A DNA stretch of 64,000 nt. Origin: Litomosoides sigmodontis (Eukaryota; Nematoda; Chromadorea; Rhabditida; Onchocercidae). The position numbers were made by a program, and so were the translations under genes. This document shows, one piece after another, positions 51,661 through 64,000 of the stretch (within the stretch, counting starts at the first letter, position 1; the number at the start of each line of letters is the position of its first letter). The stretch lies in assembly GCA_963070105.1 (NCBI GenBank), contig OY718805.1, positions 6,258,001 through 6,322,000 of the forward strand, written 5' to 3'. The notes under the pieces were generated by a model. That model searched no databases. It was not told the origin of the DNA and saw only the letters and a program-made list of their open reading frames with translations.

Positions 51661-52011
51661 AATCATTTGCCCAGAAGTGGCTATGAATTTCTTCATCTTA
51701 TGTGCAACAGTTCAGTAAATGACAGTTGTAGTGATGGCGTAAAACTCAAGTTGTTAAGGGAAGAGATGCCCGAAAGAATACATGCAAATGAAGCAAATAC
51801 TCGGGTATATTCTCAAAGTTTGTACGATGCTGAATGATAAGTTTGCCATTTGGTACATCAGACTCAAGATACACAATCGCAAATCAAACGGCCAGAAAGT
51901 CGATGCGTACCACAAATCAAAAATGACCTAATACTGCAGAGTACTTCAACAACCAACGAATTACGAAATTCTATCTCAGTCTCTTCACTTGAAAATGTTA
52001 ACGGATGCTAA
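51661..52011 (+). pseudogene. Interrupted coding-like frame
   Basis: One plus-strand frame is open from 51661 to 51834 (includes LKLLREEMPERIHANEANTR). It meets TGA-TAA at 51835-51840 and is open again to 52008 (includes QIKRPESRCVPQIKNDLILQ). The polar composition with few AT-biased codons looks like coding sequence disrupted in the middle. No family was recognised and splice sites that would remove the stops were not found. Confidence 0.25.
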
Positions 52012-52181
52012 ACGCCGTAAAAAAGCTGCACAAATTTATTAAAAAAATTTATTTATTGTGAAAATAGATACGGAGTTGACTATTCGCCCGATTTTTTTAA
52101 TTGGCCCTCATCGCCCTTGGAACGTACTGCGACATTCTCCAGCGCTGGTAGCAACAACTTCAGATTAACTCGAAGCCATGA

Positions 52182-52490
52182 ATGATAGATGAAATTCATA
52201 TTGAAATCGTACGGAAATGCTTCGAAATTCAGGAATTAACTCATAAAATGAAATACAGGGAAACACAAACTTCGAAAGATTCACATCAAGTAAAAAAGGG
52301 CGATAGAAAACAAAGCTTATTCCGTGCAAGATCGGAATCAAACTGTAACCGAAAGACGATGTGTTTGCAAATAATGCAGGGAGGTACAAAATATGATAAG
52401 CTCACATTTTCTACAGAAGAAATGAAAAAGAACTTGCACTCTTGCATCATAGCACGCAAGCAAAAATTCGTAAAACTAATTTGCAAGTGA
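52182..52490 (+). CDS. Hypothetical 102-residue single-exon ORF
   Basis: Starts with ATG at 52182 and is uninterrupted to TGA at 52488. The product is Lys/Glu/Gln-rich and hydrophilic (KMKYRETQTSKDSHQVKKGD) with several cysteines. It is not in the frame of the interrupted segment upstream. No homologue or splice signal was recognised; it could be a chance frame or a remnant of a larger gene. Confidence 0.22.
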   Translation: MIDEIHIEIVRKCFEIQELTHKMKYRETQTSKDSHQVKKGDRKQSLFRARSESNCNRKTMCLQIMQGGTKYDKLTFSTEEMKKNLHSCIIARKQKFVKLICK

Positions 52491-52941
52491 AAACTGTATA
52501 GAAACAACAGTTCGGTAAGCATGAGGAATGTCTACAAAACTACTTCAAGACTAAGATCTGAAATAAATCCTGACTAAAACTTTTTTCTGCATGTAGCACA
52601 CCCAAAAAATTTCTGTATTTCAAATGACTTCCTTATGATTCATACAAATCGGCTTCATCTTGGGTAAGACATAAATAATTGTACGATAAATGAATTAGGA
52701 AAAGAAGCAAATCCTAGACAGCTAGTCTAAAATAGCAAGGTAGGAAAATCATATTTCTGAAAAATAACTTGAATTACATTTATGCATAGCGTATTGTATA
52801 CAAAGTATGAAGCAACTTGAACAACAAATTGCAGCAAATAGGTTCCCCGCAAGTCTGAATAACAGAAGAGCATTTCTTCAAAAAAATAGACATTTCCTGA
52901 ATGATTCGACTCAATGATGATAATATTCCCACATCAAGCAT

Positions 52942-54530
52942 TCACACAGTCATTGCGATTGGCGCATAGATAGATTTGTGTTTGGAATGATTGCACTGCG
53001 GTGGAAACCAGTGTCGCAAACACCATTCGATTAAATAAGCCAACAGCATATAAGCAATTGTCAAGATGGCTAGTATAATGAGAAATTTGATTATGTATGC
53101 AGGGAAAAGAGCGTTTCGTATAACCTGATCGCAGAGTGAGACCTAAATTAGAACCAGTTACGATTTAATATAATAAATAATGAATCCTGCTGTTATCTAT
53201 AGCTAGTGTTCTCCTCTAATTTCCAGCATTTCTACAACCAGGTACATTCTATTACGAATAAGCTTTTCTTAACGGCAAGCAATTTTTCTTCAAACGAATA
53301 ACTTTCCACAAAAAGCTTCAGTAATTAATGTGTTCACCTCTTTGATAGATACAAATGAGCAGTGAAGCGTGGCACTCAGCTGCTTCGAATATGGTACAAA
53401 TTGAATTTCACGCAGTACAACGGGTAGTTGTTCAAAGATGCTGTTTAGTAGAATCAGTCTAGCGACCAGGAAAAACGGTAAAGTACCAAAAGTCAAAAGA
53501 TCGACTCCCCGCATCTGAAGTTGCCAACAAAAACTAGAAAAAAAAACTATTCCAACCAGACATGGCGCAGTTCTTTCGAATTCATCAATTACTACCTGTG
53601 AAAAAAATTAGAGAAGCCTTACATTTAAAGTAAACAAAAGAGCACTTACATAAGACATTTTGATCAACGTGAAAATACAAATAAAAAAAAAACGACTTAC
53701 AACAATGTCATAAGCGATCTTGTGTGATGACGTATTCAGCATAAGGATGAAACATGAAGTTGACAGTGCAACGCACATACTACCCACAATCATCCACATG
53801 TTCTTCTTATACTGAAAAAGAAGTGAAAATTTGAGTCTTAATTAAATCACCGATTAAATCTTAGCTTTAATTTCGCACCCAAATTAAATCAGTGCTTGAG
53901 CACTTCACCTTCCAACTTTGTTCAAAATTTATCTCATTATCGTTCACATAACAAATCACTGACGACAAGTTTTCTAGTAATTTTAACTAAACAGACTGTA
54001 AACAAACATAAATAGCTCACATCGGCAAGAGTTTCAATGAAATGCTGGAGATGTAACGATCCGATGTTAGGAGTCACATCGCTGATGTCAACACTGGAAG
54101 CCACAGCAGCAAAAGTATGCAGAAATGGTATCATATAGATAACATGGACAACAGCAAATATGAACAGTGCTACCAGCTTCATGTATTGAGCATACGCGGT
54201 CTGAAAATTACTCTATGCCTTCATATTAGCACTTGCAATGATTTACACCTTGCAGTCTCCTCAGGAAGTCTTAGTAATTTACGGTTAAAGGGAATAGCTG
54301 GATAAACTATACGACTTTATGTCCAGTTATTTTCTTTAACAGTAAAGCAGCTGGAAAATTATAAAGAGAACACAAACCTGACTTTGCAAAACTAAGCGAA
54401 AAAGGGACTGTGCCGAGTCGGATGTGTAAGTCGGACGTGCGTTGCTGGAACTCCTCGAAATCTTATCATCACTTTTCAAAGCATGAAATGGTTTATAGTA
54501 GTAAGGTGAGAGAGCTGATATGGACGGCAT
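52942..54530 (-). CDS. Unrecognised multi-pass membrane protein, 300 residues
   Basis: Exons (5' to 3' on the minus strand): 54530-54378, 54200-54021, 53811-53701, 53595-53338, 53142-52942. Every intron is phase 0. The N-terminal 57 residues are polar and cytosol-like (SRSSSNARPTYTSDSAQ). Hydrophobic segments: LVALFIFAVVHVIYMIPFL (exon 2), MWMIVGSMCVALSTSCFILML (exon 3), CLVGIVFFSSFCWQL and GTLPFFLVARLILLNSIF (exon 4), AYIIKFLIILAILTIAYMLL (exon 5). That makes about five spans, and the C-terminus has Cys/His-rich FPPQCNHSKHKS. The loop after span 1 contains SSVDISDVTPNIGSLH. It does not carry the usual GPCR or ion-channel motifs. ATG 54530 lies 22 nt after TTAATTCCAG, a possible trans-splice acceptor. 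Confidence 0.7.
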
Positions 54531-54552
54531 CGATCTCACAGTAAAAAGAATC

Positions 54553-54562
54553 CTGGAATTAA
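54553..54562 (-). promoter_or_regulatory. Possible trans-splice acceptor of the multi-pass gene
   Basis: On the minus strand TTAATTCCAG ends at 54553, 22 bases before the first ATG. It could instead be an ordinary acceptor with further 5' exons upstream. Confidence 0.35.
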
Positions 54563-57017
54563 TAAGGAATCGTTATCATTGGTATCATTAAGCACGGAAA
54601 TAAGCAGAGCGTGATAATTTTCTTTTCGTTTCACGTGTTGCTGTTGCTATGCACACTACGCGCACTCCTTCATACATCCTTATCAACGTCATAAAAAAAT
54701 GGACGACGTACGCAGCTGGTGCAGCTATCAAGTAACGAAGTGATAAAAAATATGAAAAGAACTTGGAAGATCTCAGCGGTTACTCTGATATTAGAAGTGA
54801 AAATGGATGCTAAAAGATTGATTAGATGATAAATGGCTAACAAATGGTTGGTTAATGAACGAAATTCCCATCCGCCTATTTTTGTAAAGAAATTCATTCT
54901 CAAAAAAGCGACAGTTTTTGAAAGGGAAAAATGAACTAGCAAAGTAGCACGGGAAAATGACATCAAAATGTCCTTCAATGTGGACGTTCGACCCACAATG
55001 ACAGTGCGACCGAGAAAGAGAGGGGCAGGAGGAGGGAGGGTCAAGAAGTTAACACGCAGGTGGAAATGAAATGTAAGCAACAAGCGATAAATGATAGCGG
55101 GAAGGAACGAGGCAGAAGCGGATGGGAAGGAATGGTGTACAGAGAGAGCGTCCAGTTCAGTTCATTCATCGATTTGCAGATAGCAGAAGCGGACTGGATT
55201 GAGATGACTAGCCCCTGCGGTCATGCTACCAGGGTAGGGGTTCGATTAGTAGGTCACGGCGAAGGGGGTGGAAGATACGGACATGACTGGTGGCAGACAC
55301 GCGTCCTGGTTGACAAATGTGGATGGAGAGAGGGAGAGAGAGAGACGAGAGAGGAGATTTGAAAAGTTCAACTTGATCGGAATGGGGTCAGTGACGGCTA
55401 ATTTCACTGTACCTACCTACACACGCTTACACAAGAATATGCGTACAGCAGTCACCACACACAATGTGCAGAACTACTGAACACAACAATGCACGTCTAT
55501 GAGGTGCCTCACATTCTCGGATTTCAGAGGCACTGCGTTGAGCCTCCGGTCAACCTTCGCCTATCCATCTTCCGAAGTTGAATTACGAGTGAGGAGACTA
55601 TGATGGCTAAGGCGTACAAGGAGAGAATGAACGGCGGAAGGAAAAACAGCGTGTTGTTTGAAGAGATAGTTGAAAGGTACGTACACCTTTCCACTTCGCC
55701 GTCGCAAGTGAACCAACCATGGCGATGATGCATTTAGCAAAAACATCATTGTCCTTTATTCTTCTATGGTTGAAGCTACGTGCATGTTTCGGTGAGACTA
55801 CGCTTCGTTCACGTTTATTTTCTAATTAAAAAGTGCCTTTGGAGAAATAAAGAAGTGGTGTAAAGTAAATATGAATAAACGTGAAGGAAAAGCTGAAAGA
55901 TGGCAAAGCAGTCATCTGGAAAAGTGGAAAGTCTGCAATTAAAATTCAAATGGAAATTGAGAGAGAAGCGTTGTGCCTTTTGCACAGTTTTTTTTCATAA
56001 ATTTAGCATAGAAGAGAAACGAAGAGCTCTTTGCTAAGTGCTATCTATGAAGAGGAAAACTGAAATTGAAAGGAAGAAATGAAAAGTGAACAAACAGCAG
56101 CAGCGAGAGCATCATCACATCACAGCTATAGGTGCGACTGTCGGGAAACGAGCAAAAAGCATCTCATCATCATCATCATCAGCCTGTGACTGGAATTAAA
56201 TCCCACATGATCGCTATCGCCACTTGCTTCACGCAACTGTAAACAAATCAGAGTGATGTTTTTTTTAACACGCAGTGATTATTCGAGTCGCGAAAGACCT
56301 GACGTTGCACCTCCCGCTCCCACTACACAGTAAAGAAGGTTATGTGAAAATGTAGAAATGGAGAACTACTGCACATCGATTTAATCACTGCAGTTTATCA
56401 GCGAAAATATGAAATGAAGATGAGTTCCAAAGGATGGTAATATCACGTAACTAGGCCACACGTCACCACTAGTAATGTGCTCGAAAGACCATCAACAAAT
56501 GTGGGCAGATTGAGAAAAACTGAAACTCATTTACACGAACGATTAGTTAGTTATGCCGCAATTTCGTGCTGCGGAAGGAACATATGACAACAAACTGTCT
56601 AACTTACTTACGCTATAAACAACGTGCCAACAATGAAACTACCACTCATTGTCAAGTCGTAATTCTTCTAAACGGTAAAGCTCACAATTACGGTTTCTGC
56701 TAAGTTAACTTTCAGTACAGCCACTTGAAACTCAGCAGCAGCAGGCTTACGGAAGACCCTTCCCTCAGTGCAACGAATACTTTATTCATCCATTGTATAT
56801 ATGACAACTCAAAGGAGTTGCGACGGGTGACAGAAATGATGATCTTAGCAACACATCACTATCAATCCACACAGCTGATAATAAATAAAAGAAACTGTTA
56901 GGCTGCTACTGCCCCATACAGTAACTGCCGGCTATCCCATTTCAATCATCTGATATCACATTTCTACCTAGAGCTCCTCTTGAAATTGAATACACGTACA
57001 GACCTATATGTGAATGG

Positions 57018-57062
57018 GTGTGTGTGTGTGTGTGTGTAAGTGCATGTGTGTGTGGTGTGTGG
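57018..57062. repeat. (TG)n microsatellite
   Basis: TG dinucleotide run with a few interruptions. Confidence 0.9.
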
Positions 57063-57701
57063 TACGGTCCTCGACAAACATTCGTAACAGTTCGTGGTAC
57101 CCTCATCCTTACTCACACTATACCTTTTTCATTAGCAGGACTGATGGGGTGACGCTTCTCTCTTTAAAGGCATAAATCTACGCCCAAAGCATCAATACCT
57201 TGCAAATAGTGAGGTATTACCGGATGATATCATTACTGTTAGCACTATTGTCATAATCATAAGCAAAATACCAGTCCCTTCCTTCCTGAACAACTACAAT
57301 ATTAGGAAACACGGGGAAAACCGGAAAATAAAACCGCTACTTAGAAATGCACACGTAATAAATATAATTCCCGCAACTTTTTGTTATTTTAAGGATCGCA
57401 ATGAATTTTTAACCTCAGCTGTTTAGAAAATTCAAGCACTCCACTCCTTCCGAAGTCATCAAGGTCCCTACAAATCATGATTTTAAGGTAGCTAAAGTTC
57501 CATTCAATATAACCGGCTATGTTCATTATGTAGAAAAGGGAGCTGCCATTAACAGTATAGAGGTGTCACACCTAGGAAAACTTTGATAGTTTGAAAGTAA
57601 TTTACCGAAATCACATTAAAAACATAATTTTAATCAGTTCTTTTCAGCCAAATTAAGTAACTGCAAAGTTCAGTAGATAAGATGATCAAAGCAACGAAAG
57701 A

Positions 57702-60700
57702 TCACTGATGGAGATACTTATCAAGCCAGCGAACGGCGTTGATTGCGCAGTCTGCCTCCACGTCAACTTCTTCTAGGGAATGACACGCTTCCGGATACGA
57801 CAGAATTCTGAATTTCCACAATAAATGGACAGTATTCCAGTTATACTTCAAAGACTAATGAAATATGCTCACACACTATAATTCTACCATTTTATTAGAA
57901 ATACCTATACTGACAACCCATAAGTAGTCAAACGAATTGCCCTAAACATATCTTAAAAATCAAAAGATAAAAAGACTGAAGATTCTACAGCAGGAAAAAA
58001 GTTTATTTTTTAAATGCTAAATAACTTACTTATTAGGGATTCCGCGTGCATTTAGATTACGAATGAAAGCTCGATAATGATTCACAACACGTAAATCCTT
58101 CTCACCGTTCAAAAGCAAATAAGGTGTAATAATCTGAAACACTGATTCTAAAATCACAGCATTTTCTACTCTCAAACAAAACATGACTAAAATTTGTGAA
58201 AACAAATCATTTTTATCGACATTTCGCTATCAACAAAATTGAACCTATTACAAGTCTTGCTTTATTTCATCCTTATATATAATATATAAAAGTATTAAAT
58301 AGCAGAAAAATTAAAACCTTTTCAACATGAGCAATCGGCGAACACTGGTACATTTTTTCACGGTCTTCTGCTGTCAACATTCTCTGCCAATCGTCTACAT
58401 TCCGTCCGAGAGCCTCTACCACTGACCTAGACGCAAAAATGCAGTTTGCGTCATATCGCCAACAAATGTGTATCGGTTATATTATTTTTCAAAATTATTG
58501 GACCATATGGATCTAGTTTCTTAGTTTTCCACATTGATATATCAAAAGCAGTATGTGTGCAAGGGAAAACTTGATAGGAAAAATAAACATCTGAATAAGG
58601 AAAAAATAAAAGAAAAAATAGAGTGGAAAACGCAATATACGCATGAATAGAAATTCAGAAGAAATCTTTGCTTGGTTGTTTTTGGAGAATAAAAAACTCA
58701 CCAGTCGGGAATGTCTGATAAATCGTACATTGCTAAAAATTTTAATAAATTATTCAAAAGTATTTATCAGCACGAAATATTTATATATTTGTTCGTTACA
58801 ATCAAAAACCTCTTGTATCCTTCAAACTACTGCATGGAAAAAAGACTATCAAAGTAGTCAAAAATAATCTCCTACTACCATTCCACTTTTTATCACTGAA
58901 AAACTTAATTTTTTGTAATATTGAAAACAATAAAATATGAGATATAAGCTGATACCTGTAATATTTAAGACAGGATTTAGAGCAATGCACACTTTGTAGA
59001 AGTCCTGAAATTCTACGTTTTTTTTTCTCTTGAATTCTAGAACTTGTCAATTTTGGCAGGAATAAGCAACATTTCGTAATGTAATCCCTACAGCTGCGAA
59101 GTGAAACTGGAAAAATTGAATTTTAACAATTACAGGAAATTGTCCAATCAGATGGCTGACAATAAAACCACCATGTGAAGCACCATATAATGCAACTCGA
59201 GCACGATCTAACCTTGATTCTGTGCTTAACACCGTTTGAACCGCAAACTGTAATAAGTTTGAATAAAAACAAAGAAACAGGAAAAACATGCATATAACAC
59301 TCACTAGGTATTATAATGAAGTTGAAGCGTTATTGATTTCAAAATAGTTTAACCCACATGAACATCTTTGACGTCCAAATCACCACAGTTACCAGGTAGC
59401 GAATTCACAAAATCGTTACCAAATCCAAGTGATCCATGATAATTTACGAAAAGCAATGCATAACCAGAATTCAACAACAGGAGAATCTCATGCTTTGGCC
59501 AACTGAATGTAGGAAAATATCAACGCACCAAAGTAATCGTTCGATTTGTCCAAAGAAAAGTACATTTCCCAAAAGGTTTTTTTCTCACTTCTATACTTTT
59601 TTCTTTTGAAATTATATTGAAAATGAAGCATGCACATGATTGTAGGTAAGTTTGATAAACAGAGGAATGAATTACCAAGCAATTGTAGCGCTGTGTGGTC
59701 CACCATGAGGTATCACAACTAGTGGAACAATATCAATTCCATTCGGAATATAGAGCAAACCCTCATATGAACCATGTACTGAAAATTTTGCAACATGAAC
59801 GCAAAGGAAATTAAAAAAAAAAAAAAAGGTCGCTGGACATATCAAAAGAATTGCCTCCTCTATCGAAATCCATCAACTGCCATGAAAAACCGAGCAACTT
59901 CAAACGAACTTCAACAGCAGAGCTATTATCAAGTCTGGTCCAGATAACCTGGAATATTAACATACTGAAGCAGTGAATTTTCAAAATTTCCCAGTTGAAT
60001 CAACAGCAATAGGAACAAATTTTACTTTCACATCTCAACCAAAAAACTACATAGGGTATAAGAAAGGATTCAAAAGCTATAAGGTATAAATCACGTATAA
60101 GTAAAAATATAATCACCATTTGCCCCGATTTAGCTTTTGGAATATGACCGACAACGATAGCTGGAGGACGATTTGGAGCGCTACAAACCGCTACCAAACA
60201 ATCTTCATTCACATCAAGTACAGTCCAACTTCCATGGAAGGCACCTGAAATACACATATAGTCAGAAATTCCCTATGACAAAGACTACATCACATTCCAC
60301 AATCATTATTCCACAATATTATCCTAATATTGTAAATGAATTCAGGTTAAAGCGATAACTGCGTAGGCTGGGATATGCTTGTCTCAAACAAGCAGTTGAA
60401 ACCATTCTTACGAAATCGCTGATCTGTAATCCAGAGAATAACTAGCCAAACAAAAAATCTGAATAGCGTACAACAATGTGCATACCATTATTTGTAACTT
60501 TGTCTACTGTTCCCGTTTCCGTGTTAATAGATACAATTTCCTGAAAGTCAAAAAAATTCAGAACTAATAACAAACTGACTGCGTACTACCACAATTTCAC
60601 AAAATGGCCTCCGAACCAGACTGATTAAAAAAAAAAGTTGAACTCACTCTTTTAGAACCCCATACTGTTGAAACAAATAGTCGTTTATTATCACTGGACC

Positions 60701-63700
60701 ATGGTCTATCAACTAACTGCACGGCATACAGCCCAGGAAATTGATCACGATCTGATAAAAGATTTTTAGAAACAATGAAGTCCAAAATGGTATAAAAAGA
60801 AAGTAGAAAAGAATGCTTTAAAAAGTACTTGATAGTTTAACTTTTCTAGTGAACTGTGTCTAAAAACGATAATAAACAGTTTAATAGAAATATTCAGTGA
60901 GTACCAAATTAACTTCCTAGGTGTTAAAAAGACTCTGCCTTTGCTCCACATTTACTTGAAAAAAAAAACAAAAAAATAATAAGAATAGTACCGCTGACTG
61001 TACTGACAGTTGGGACTAATAGCTGTAGTTCGTTTTTATTCCAGTCGATCTAGAAAACTTCAGTAACCAAATTATACAACTCGTTCTTATAAAAACTCAA
61101 TTCGGAGTGAACTGCTTAAATGCAAATTTAGAACATTTCATAGTGATGAATCAATAAAACGTATATGAAGTGTTATTATAGTTAGCACTACTAAGAACTA
61201 GATCCCTCTGTGATTTTTCAAAAACCGAATTAGAGATTTCGAACTATTGATATCCATAGAAACCAAATTATTCAAAATAGTCCAAAACATGCACAAATAT
61301 TTTCATAATGAACTTTTGCATATGATAACTCACCAAATGACAAGAAACCGATGCATAGTGAGGTCCTCCAGGTCGGCGTTGAAAATAAATCAGTTTAGAT
61401 TTATTTGGAGAAAAGGATAATCCCTCAATTGAGATATTTTCGTCACTTAATAGAATTAGTTTCGCTGAACGCAACTCGTAATAAAATAATGTTCCTCTGA
61501 AAATCAAACAAACTAGAAAAAGTTTGGAAACTGATAGTTTATATGAAATGAAATAATTGTATAAACTAACTCTCTGTTGTTGCAGTATATCTTTCCTAAT
61601 TTGACAGGAGTATTTTGAATCCCAAAAAACACAATTCCTTCATCGTTCGGAGTCCAAACACACTGCAATTTTTAAAACATAATAATTTAAAGATTAAGTA
61701 GAAAAAGCAGCAGTTACTTGAAAGTTGACAACTATAGAATTGAAATTACAAGATTCCTTACAAGTGATTTGGTGTTATTGAGTACTTCGTCAGAAACTGG
61801 AAAGTAAAAGTGAAATTATGTTTTTGTATTTAAAAAAGCTTGCCAAAGTACAACCAGCAACAAAACCTCTAACGAAGATTCAAATTGCAAAGGCAGTTTT
61901 TTAAACCATTCCACTTCACTATTTAATGATCCTACGGTGTTGACACAGATATATTTAAAGGAATTGCAACTTGAAGCTAACAAAAATTGGAGTGATGTCG
62001 TCGGGTATTTGATCCAGTACAGTGATACTGCCACTCATAACATCAAACACAGATAGCACAGGTTGTTGGATTTTGTATCGTTGTTCGCCCCAATTTTCAA
62101 TGAGTCCATACTTATCACCCTGTTTACATCAACGTCAAAAATGTACTATATTTGAAACTAGCTAAAACTAGGTCCTTAGTACTTATAATGGAATCATTTT
62201 TTAGAGACTTATAAGTTCCACAATTCTAGCACACTTCATTATAAACACATTATAAACACCAAAACGGTTTCAGTTCATTTTTAAATTCTTCCAGGAAGCT
62301 GCACAATCAAATTAACAATAGCAATATTCATGAAACACTATCGCCGTCTGAATAATTTTTTGCTAAATCTTCCAAATTATAGAAAAAAGTTTGGACAAGG
62401 TTTTGCGATATACCTACTTTAATTTGCGGTCAGTTAATATAAAACACGCTGTCAAGAAGAGCAGTCCTATGTTCACTTACGACATTAGAATCGAGAAATT
62501 TTTCTTCGTTAGTCCAATCTAACTCAGCATCGTAGTATTCCTTTTTTTTAACGAACTTTTCAGCAGCATATAATAAATGACCTTCGCCATTAGACCATTT
62601 CAGACCGCCAAATTCTTCTACAAAACATTTCCTGACATTTCTAATAAATACCGCTTTATACAATGTTAAACTCAAAAAATGAGAAGTTAAATTTTAAAAT
62701 ACTTCTGCTGAGCTGTATTAATATGAACAATGGAATAATGTTAGCACGATTGATGGGACAATTTTAATGAGATGACGGTGAACCACCAAGACTTTACTTT
62801 TAGCAAATGCAGTGACGGTATATTGGAAAGTAACAGAAGAGCAGCTGCGCGGAATAAATACAACAAATACATGTACATATATATATATATATATATATTC
62901 AGCTCCAAAACTATACAACCTATATCATTTTTTTATTCTCATAATGCTGTTTCTTCGCATTATGAGAATAAAAAAAGATAAATTAATTTTTTAAAAAGCT
63001 GAAATTACTTACCATCACTATAAATGAGGCCATGCTTTTTTGGTGTTGTCACATCAGTGAAACAAATTTCAATATGCTCTTTTTGGTCAAATACCTGAAA
63101 ATTCGAAATATTTGATTTCCACTGTTTTTCCAAACTCTGAACAAAAAAATGTCATGAAGATGAACAAAAAAGTCACTGCAACCAATAAGTCAATTATACT
63201 CATTACACCACAAAGTTTCTTATTTCTTTGCTTATGAAAATCAAAAAAATAGATAAAAAAGAACCCTAAGAACAAACCGACCTTAATATATTGCTTCTTT
63301 TCCTTACCATCGGGTAAAGTAATAAGTGTGGCGCATCTTGAATCGCTTTGGGAAAAAGCTATTAGTTCCTCTCTAAAGAAGAAGTTTTTTAGAAGCTCTT
63401 AATTAATTCGAAAACAGCCTAATTTAATTTTCTTACTCTTAAGAAATCTTACTAGACTGAAGCTTAATCATTCATATTCCTTCGTTCTCACTAATCCGAG
63501 GTTAAAAAGAATTACTCTATGCCAGTAAGCGGTAGCGATGTTGTCGAAATAAGCTCATAAATGTTTGGATCATTATTTCTTGGTACGATTAGACTTGAAC
63601 GCTGCATTTTAACCGTTTTCTTCAACTCCACTGCACGACTCGTCCAAACTGAAGAAATCTAAATGCCACTTTAATTCAATAATATACAATGTTGAAATAA

Positions 63701-64000
63701 ACAGTGTCGAAAACCAATGACTAAGTTCTAACCTACTATTCCACTTGCAATTTACTGGTAGAATGCTATTACTTTCGATTGGCAATAGTATTAAAATAAG
63801 GGTACTCATGGTGGTAAGGTTCTAAGCGGATTTAATTTTTGCAGCCATTAGATTCGGATGAGAACAAAATGAAAGGAGAGAAAAAAACAAGATCCTCCCA
63901 ACAGTCGAAACATCACATATAAGGATACATAATAAAAATAAGGAGGTGTATAAAAAATGACAAACATACTTCAAAATATTTCCCGTGACGTCGTAAGCGA
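57702..64000 (-). CDS. APEH: Acylaminoacyl-peptidase (APEH), 5' end outside the window
   Basis: Cytosolic serine peptidase of the prolyl oligopeptidase family that releases N-acylated amino acids from peptides. Exons (minus strand, 3' to 5'): 57702-57807, 58030-58133, 58318-58426, 58702-58732, 58956-59004, 59134-59247, 59358-59502, 59676-59778, 59855-59948, 60117-60244, 60486-60540, 60648-60751, 60992-61049, 61334-61496, 61571-61662, 61982-62119, 62481-62617, 63013-63094, 63282-63372, 63516-63658, 63966-64000 onward. About 693 codons are present (human 732 in total). The beta-propeller half shows [18 protein letters not shown] and RPWSSDNKR. The hydrolase half shows [18 protein letters not shown], the nucleophile motif GASHGGF (human GGSHGGF), Asp in NGEKDLRV and His in EACHSLEE. 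The complete triad predicts an active enzyme. One junction (59855) needs a GC donor beside a run of 15 T. Confidence 0.92.
62874..62899. repeat. (AT)n tract
   Basis: Alternating AT run in an APEH intron. Confidence 0.9.
62928..62976. repeat. Perfect 20-bp inverted repeat in an APEH intron
   Basis: Arms 62928-62947 and 62957-62976 are exact reverse complements with a 9-base loop. It lies in the intron 62618-63012, just upstream in the genome of the 63013 donor, so on the transcribed strand it follows the donor by about 36 bases. Confidence 0.95.

Larger units (their letters stand above)
50981..52941. other. Region between ptp-2 and the multi-pass membrane gene
   Basis: Probably the ptp-2 3' UTR (AATAAA near 51347) followed by the 3' flank of the minus-strand gene. 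Two items look partly coding: a frame interrupted by adjacent stops (51661-52011) and a 102-codon open frame (52182-52490), listed separately. Confidence 0.5.
54531..57701. other. 3.2-kb intergenic region with simple repeats
   Basis: Upstream region of the multi-pass gene and 3' flank of APEH. It contains a GA-rich tract near 55330-55355, an (ATC)n run near 56165-56180 and a (TG)n tract near 57018-57062. Open frames on both strands here lack splice support and domains. Confidence 0.55.

Noticed and set aside
54670..55083. 137-codon minus-strand frame
   Set aside because: Low-complexity Leu/Phe-rich translation without splice signals linking it to the multi-pass gene.
55060..55362. 100-codon plus-strand frame
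   Set aside because: Driven by purine-rich repeats (GGGAGAGAGAG); no domain.
59047..59096. APEH-like piece [10 protein letters not shown] with an acceptor
   Set aside because: The exon at 58956-59004 ([16 protein letters not shown]) matches human APEH better and has the right phases on both sides.

Overview
The window is nuclear DNA from a nematode. It is strongly AT-rich and every gene is broken by introns with GT donors and TTTTCAG/TTTTTAG-type acceptors. Two genes have an acceptor-like site 20-40 nt upstream of the first ATG, as expected for spliced-leader trans-splicing. The protein set (MNK, SHP2/ptp-2, RAD17/hpr-17, a myosuppressin-receptor-like GPCR) fits a chromadorean nematode. Introns are mostly a few hundred bases rather than about 50 nt, which suggests a parasitic clade III worm rather than Caenorhabditis. 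That last point is inference.

Plus-strand block, 1-32775. A MAP-kinase-interacting kinase (mnk-1-like, 1585-9818) has a second set of possible 5' exons at 1-1293. It is followed by a large FHA + PHD-finger protein of TCF19-like architecture (15403-22348), a RAD17 checkpoint clamp-loader protein (24227-27764), and a six-exon-motif phospholipid-phosphatase-superfamily protein of the PLPPR (plasticity-related) type (29613-32775).

Middle block, 34033-45261. Two minus-strand membrane-protein genes are a 7TM receptor resembling the DMSR/myosuppressin family (34033-37139) and a secreted-signal, kringle-domain, single-pass membrane protein (41417-44067). A 100-residue single-pass protein lies on the plus strand (44737-45261), divergent from the kringle gene.

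Right block, 46499-64000. A tandem-SH2 tyrosine phosphatase (SHP2/corkscrew, ptp-2) is on the plus strand (46499-50980). An unrecognised 300-residue multi-pass membrane protein (52942-54530) and acylaminoacyl-peptidase (APEH; 57702 to beyond 64000, 5' end cut off) are on the minus strand.

Gene models were built by hand: each exon junction was checked for GT/AG signals and for reading-frame phase, and most junctions were also checked against the known family sequence. Several genes are signalling or cell-cycle regulators, but nothing shows that they are co-regulated. No CRISPR array, insertion sequence, rRNA or tRNA was recognised. The most interesting points are an in-frame 33-bp tandem duplication of a splice acceptor in the kinase, a PLPPR-like protein that keeps two of three phosphatase motifs, an unusual kringle membrane protein, optional exons in the FHA-PHD gene, and perfect hairpins in introns.
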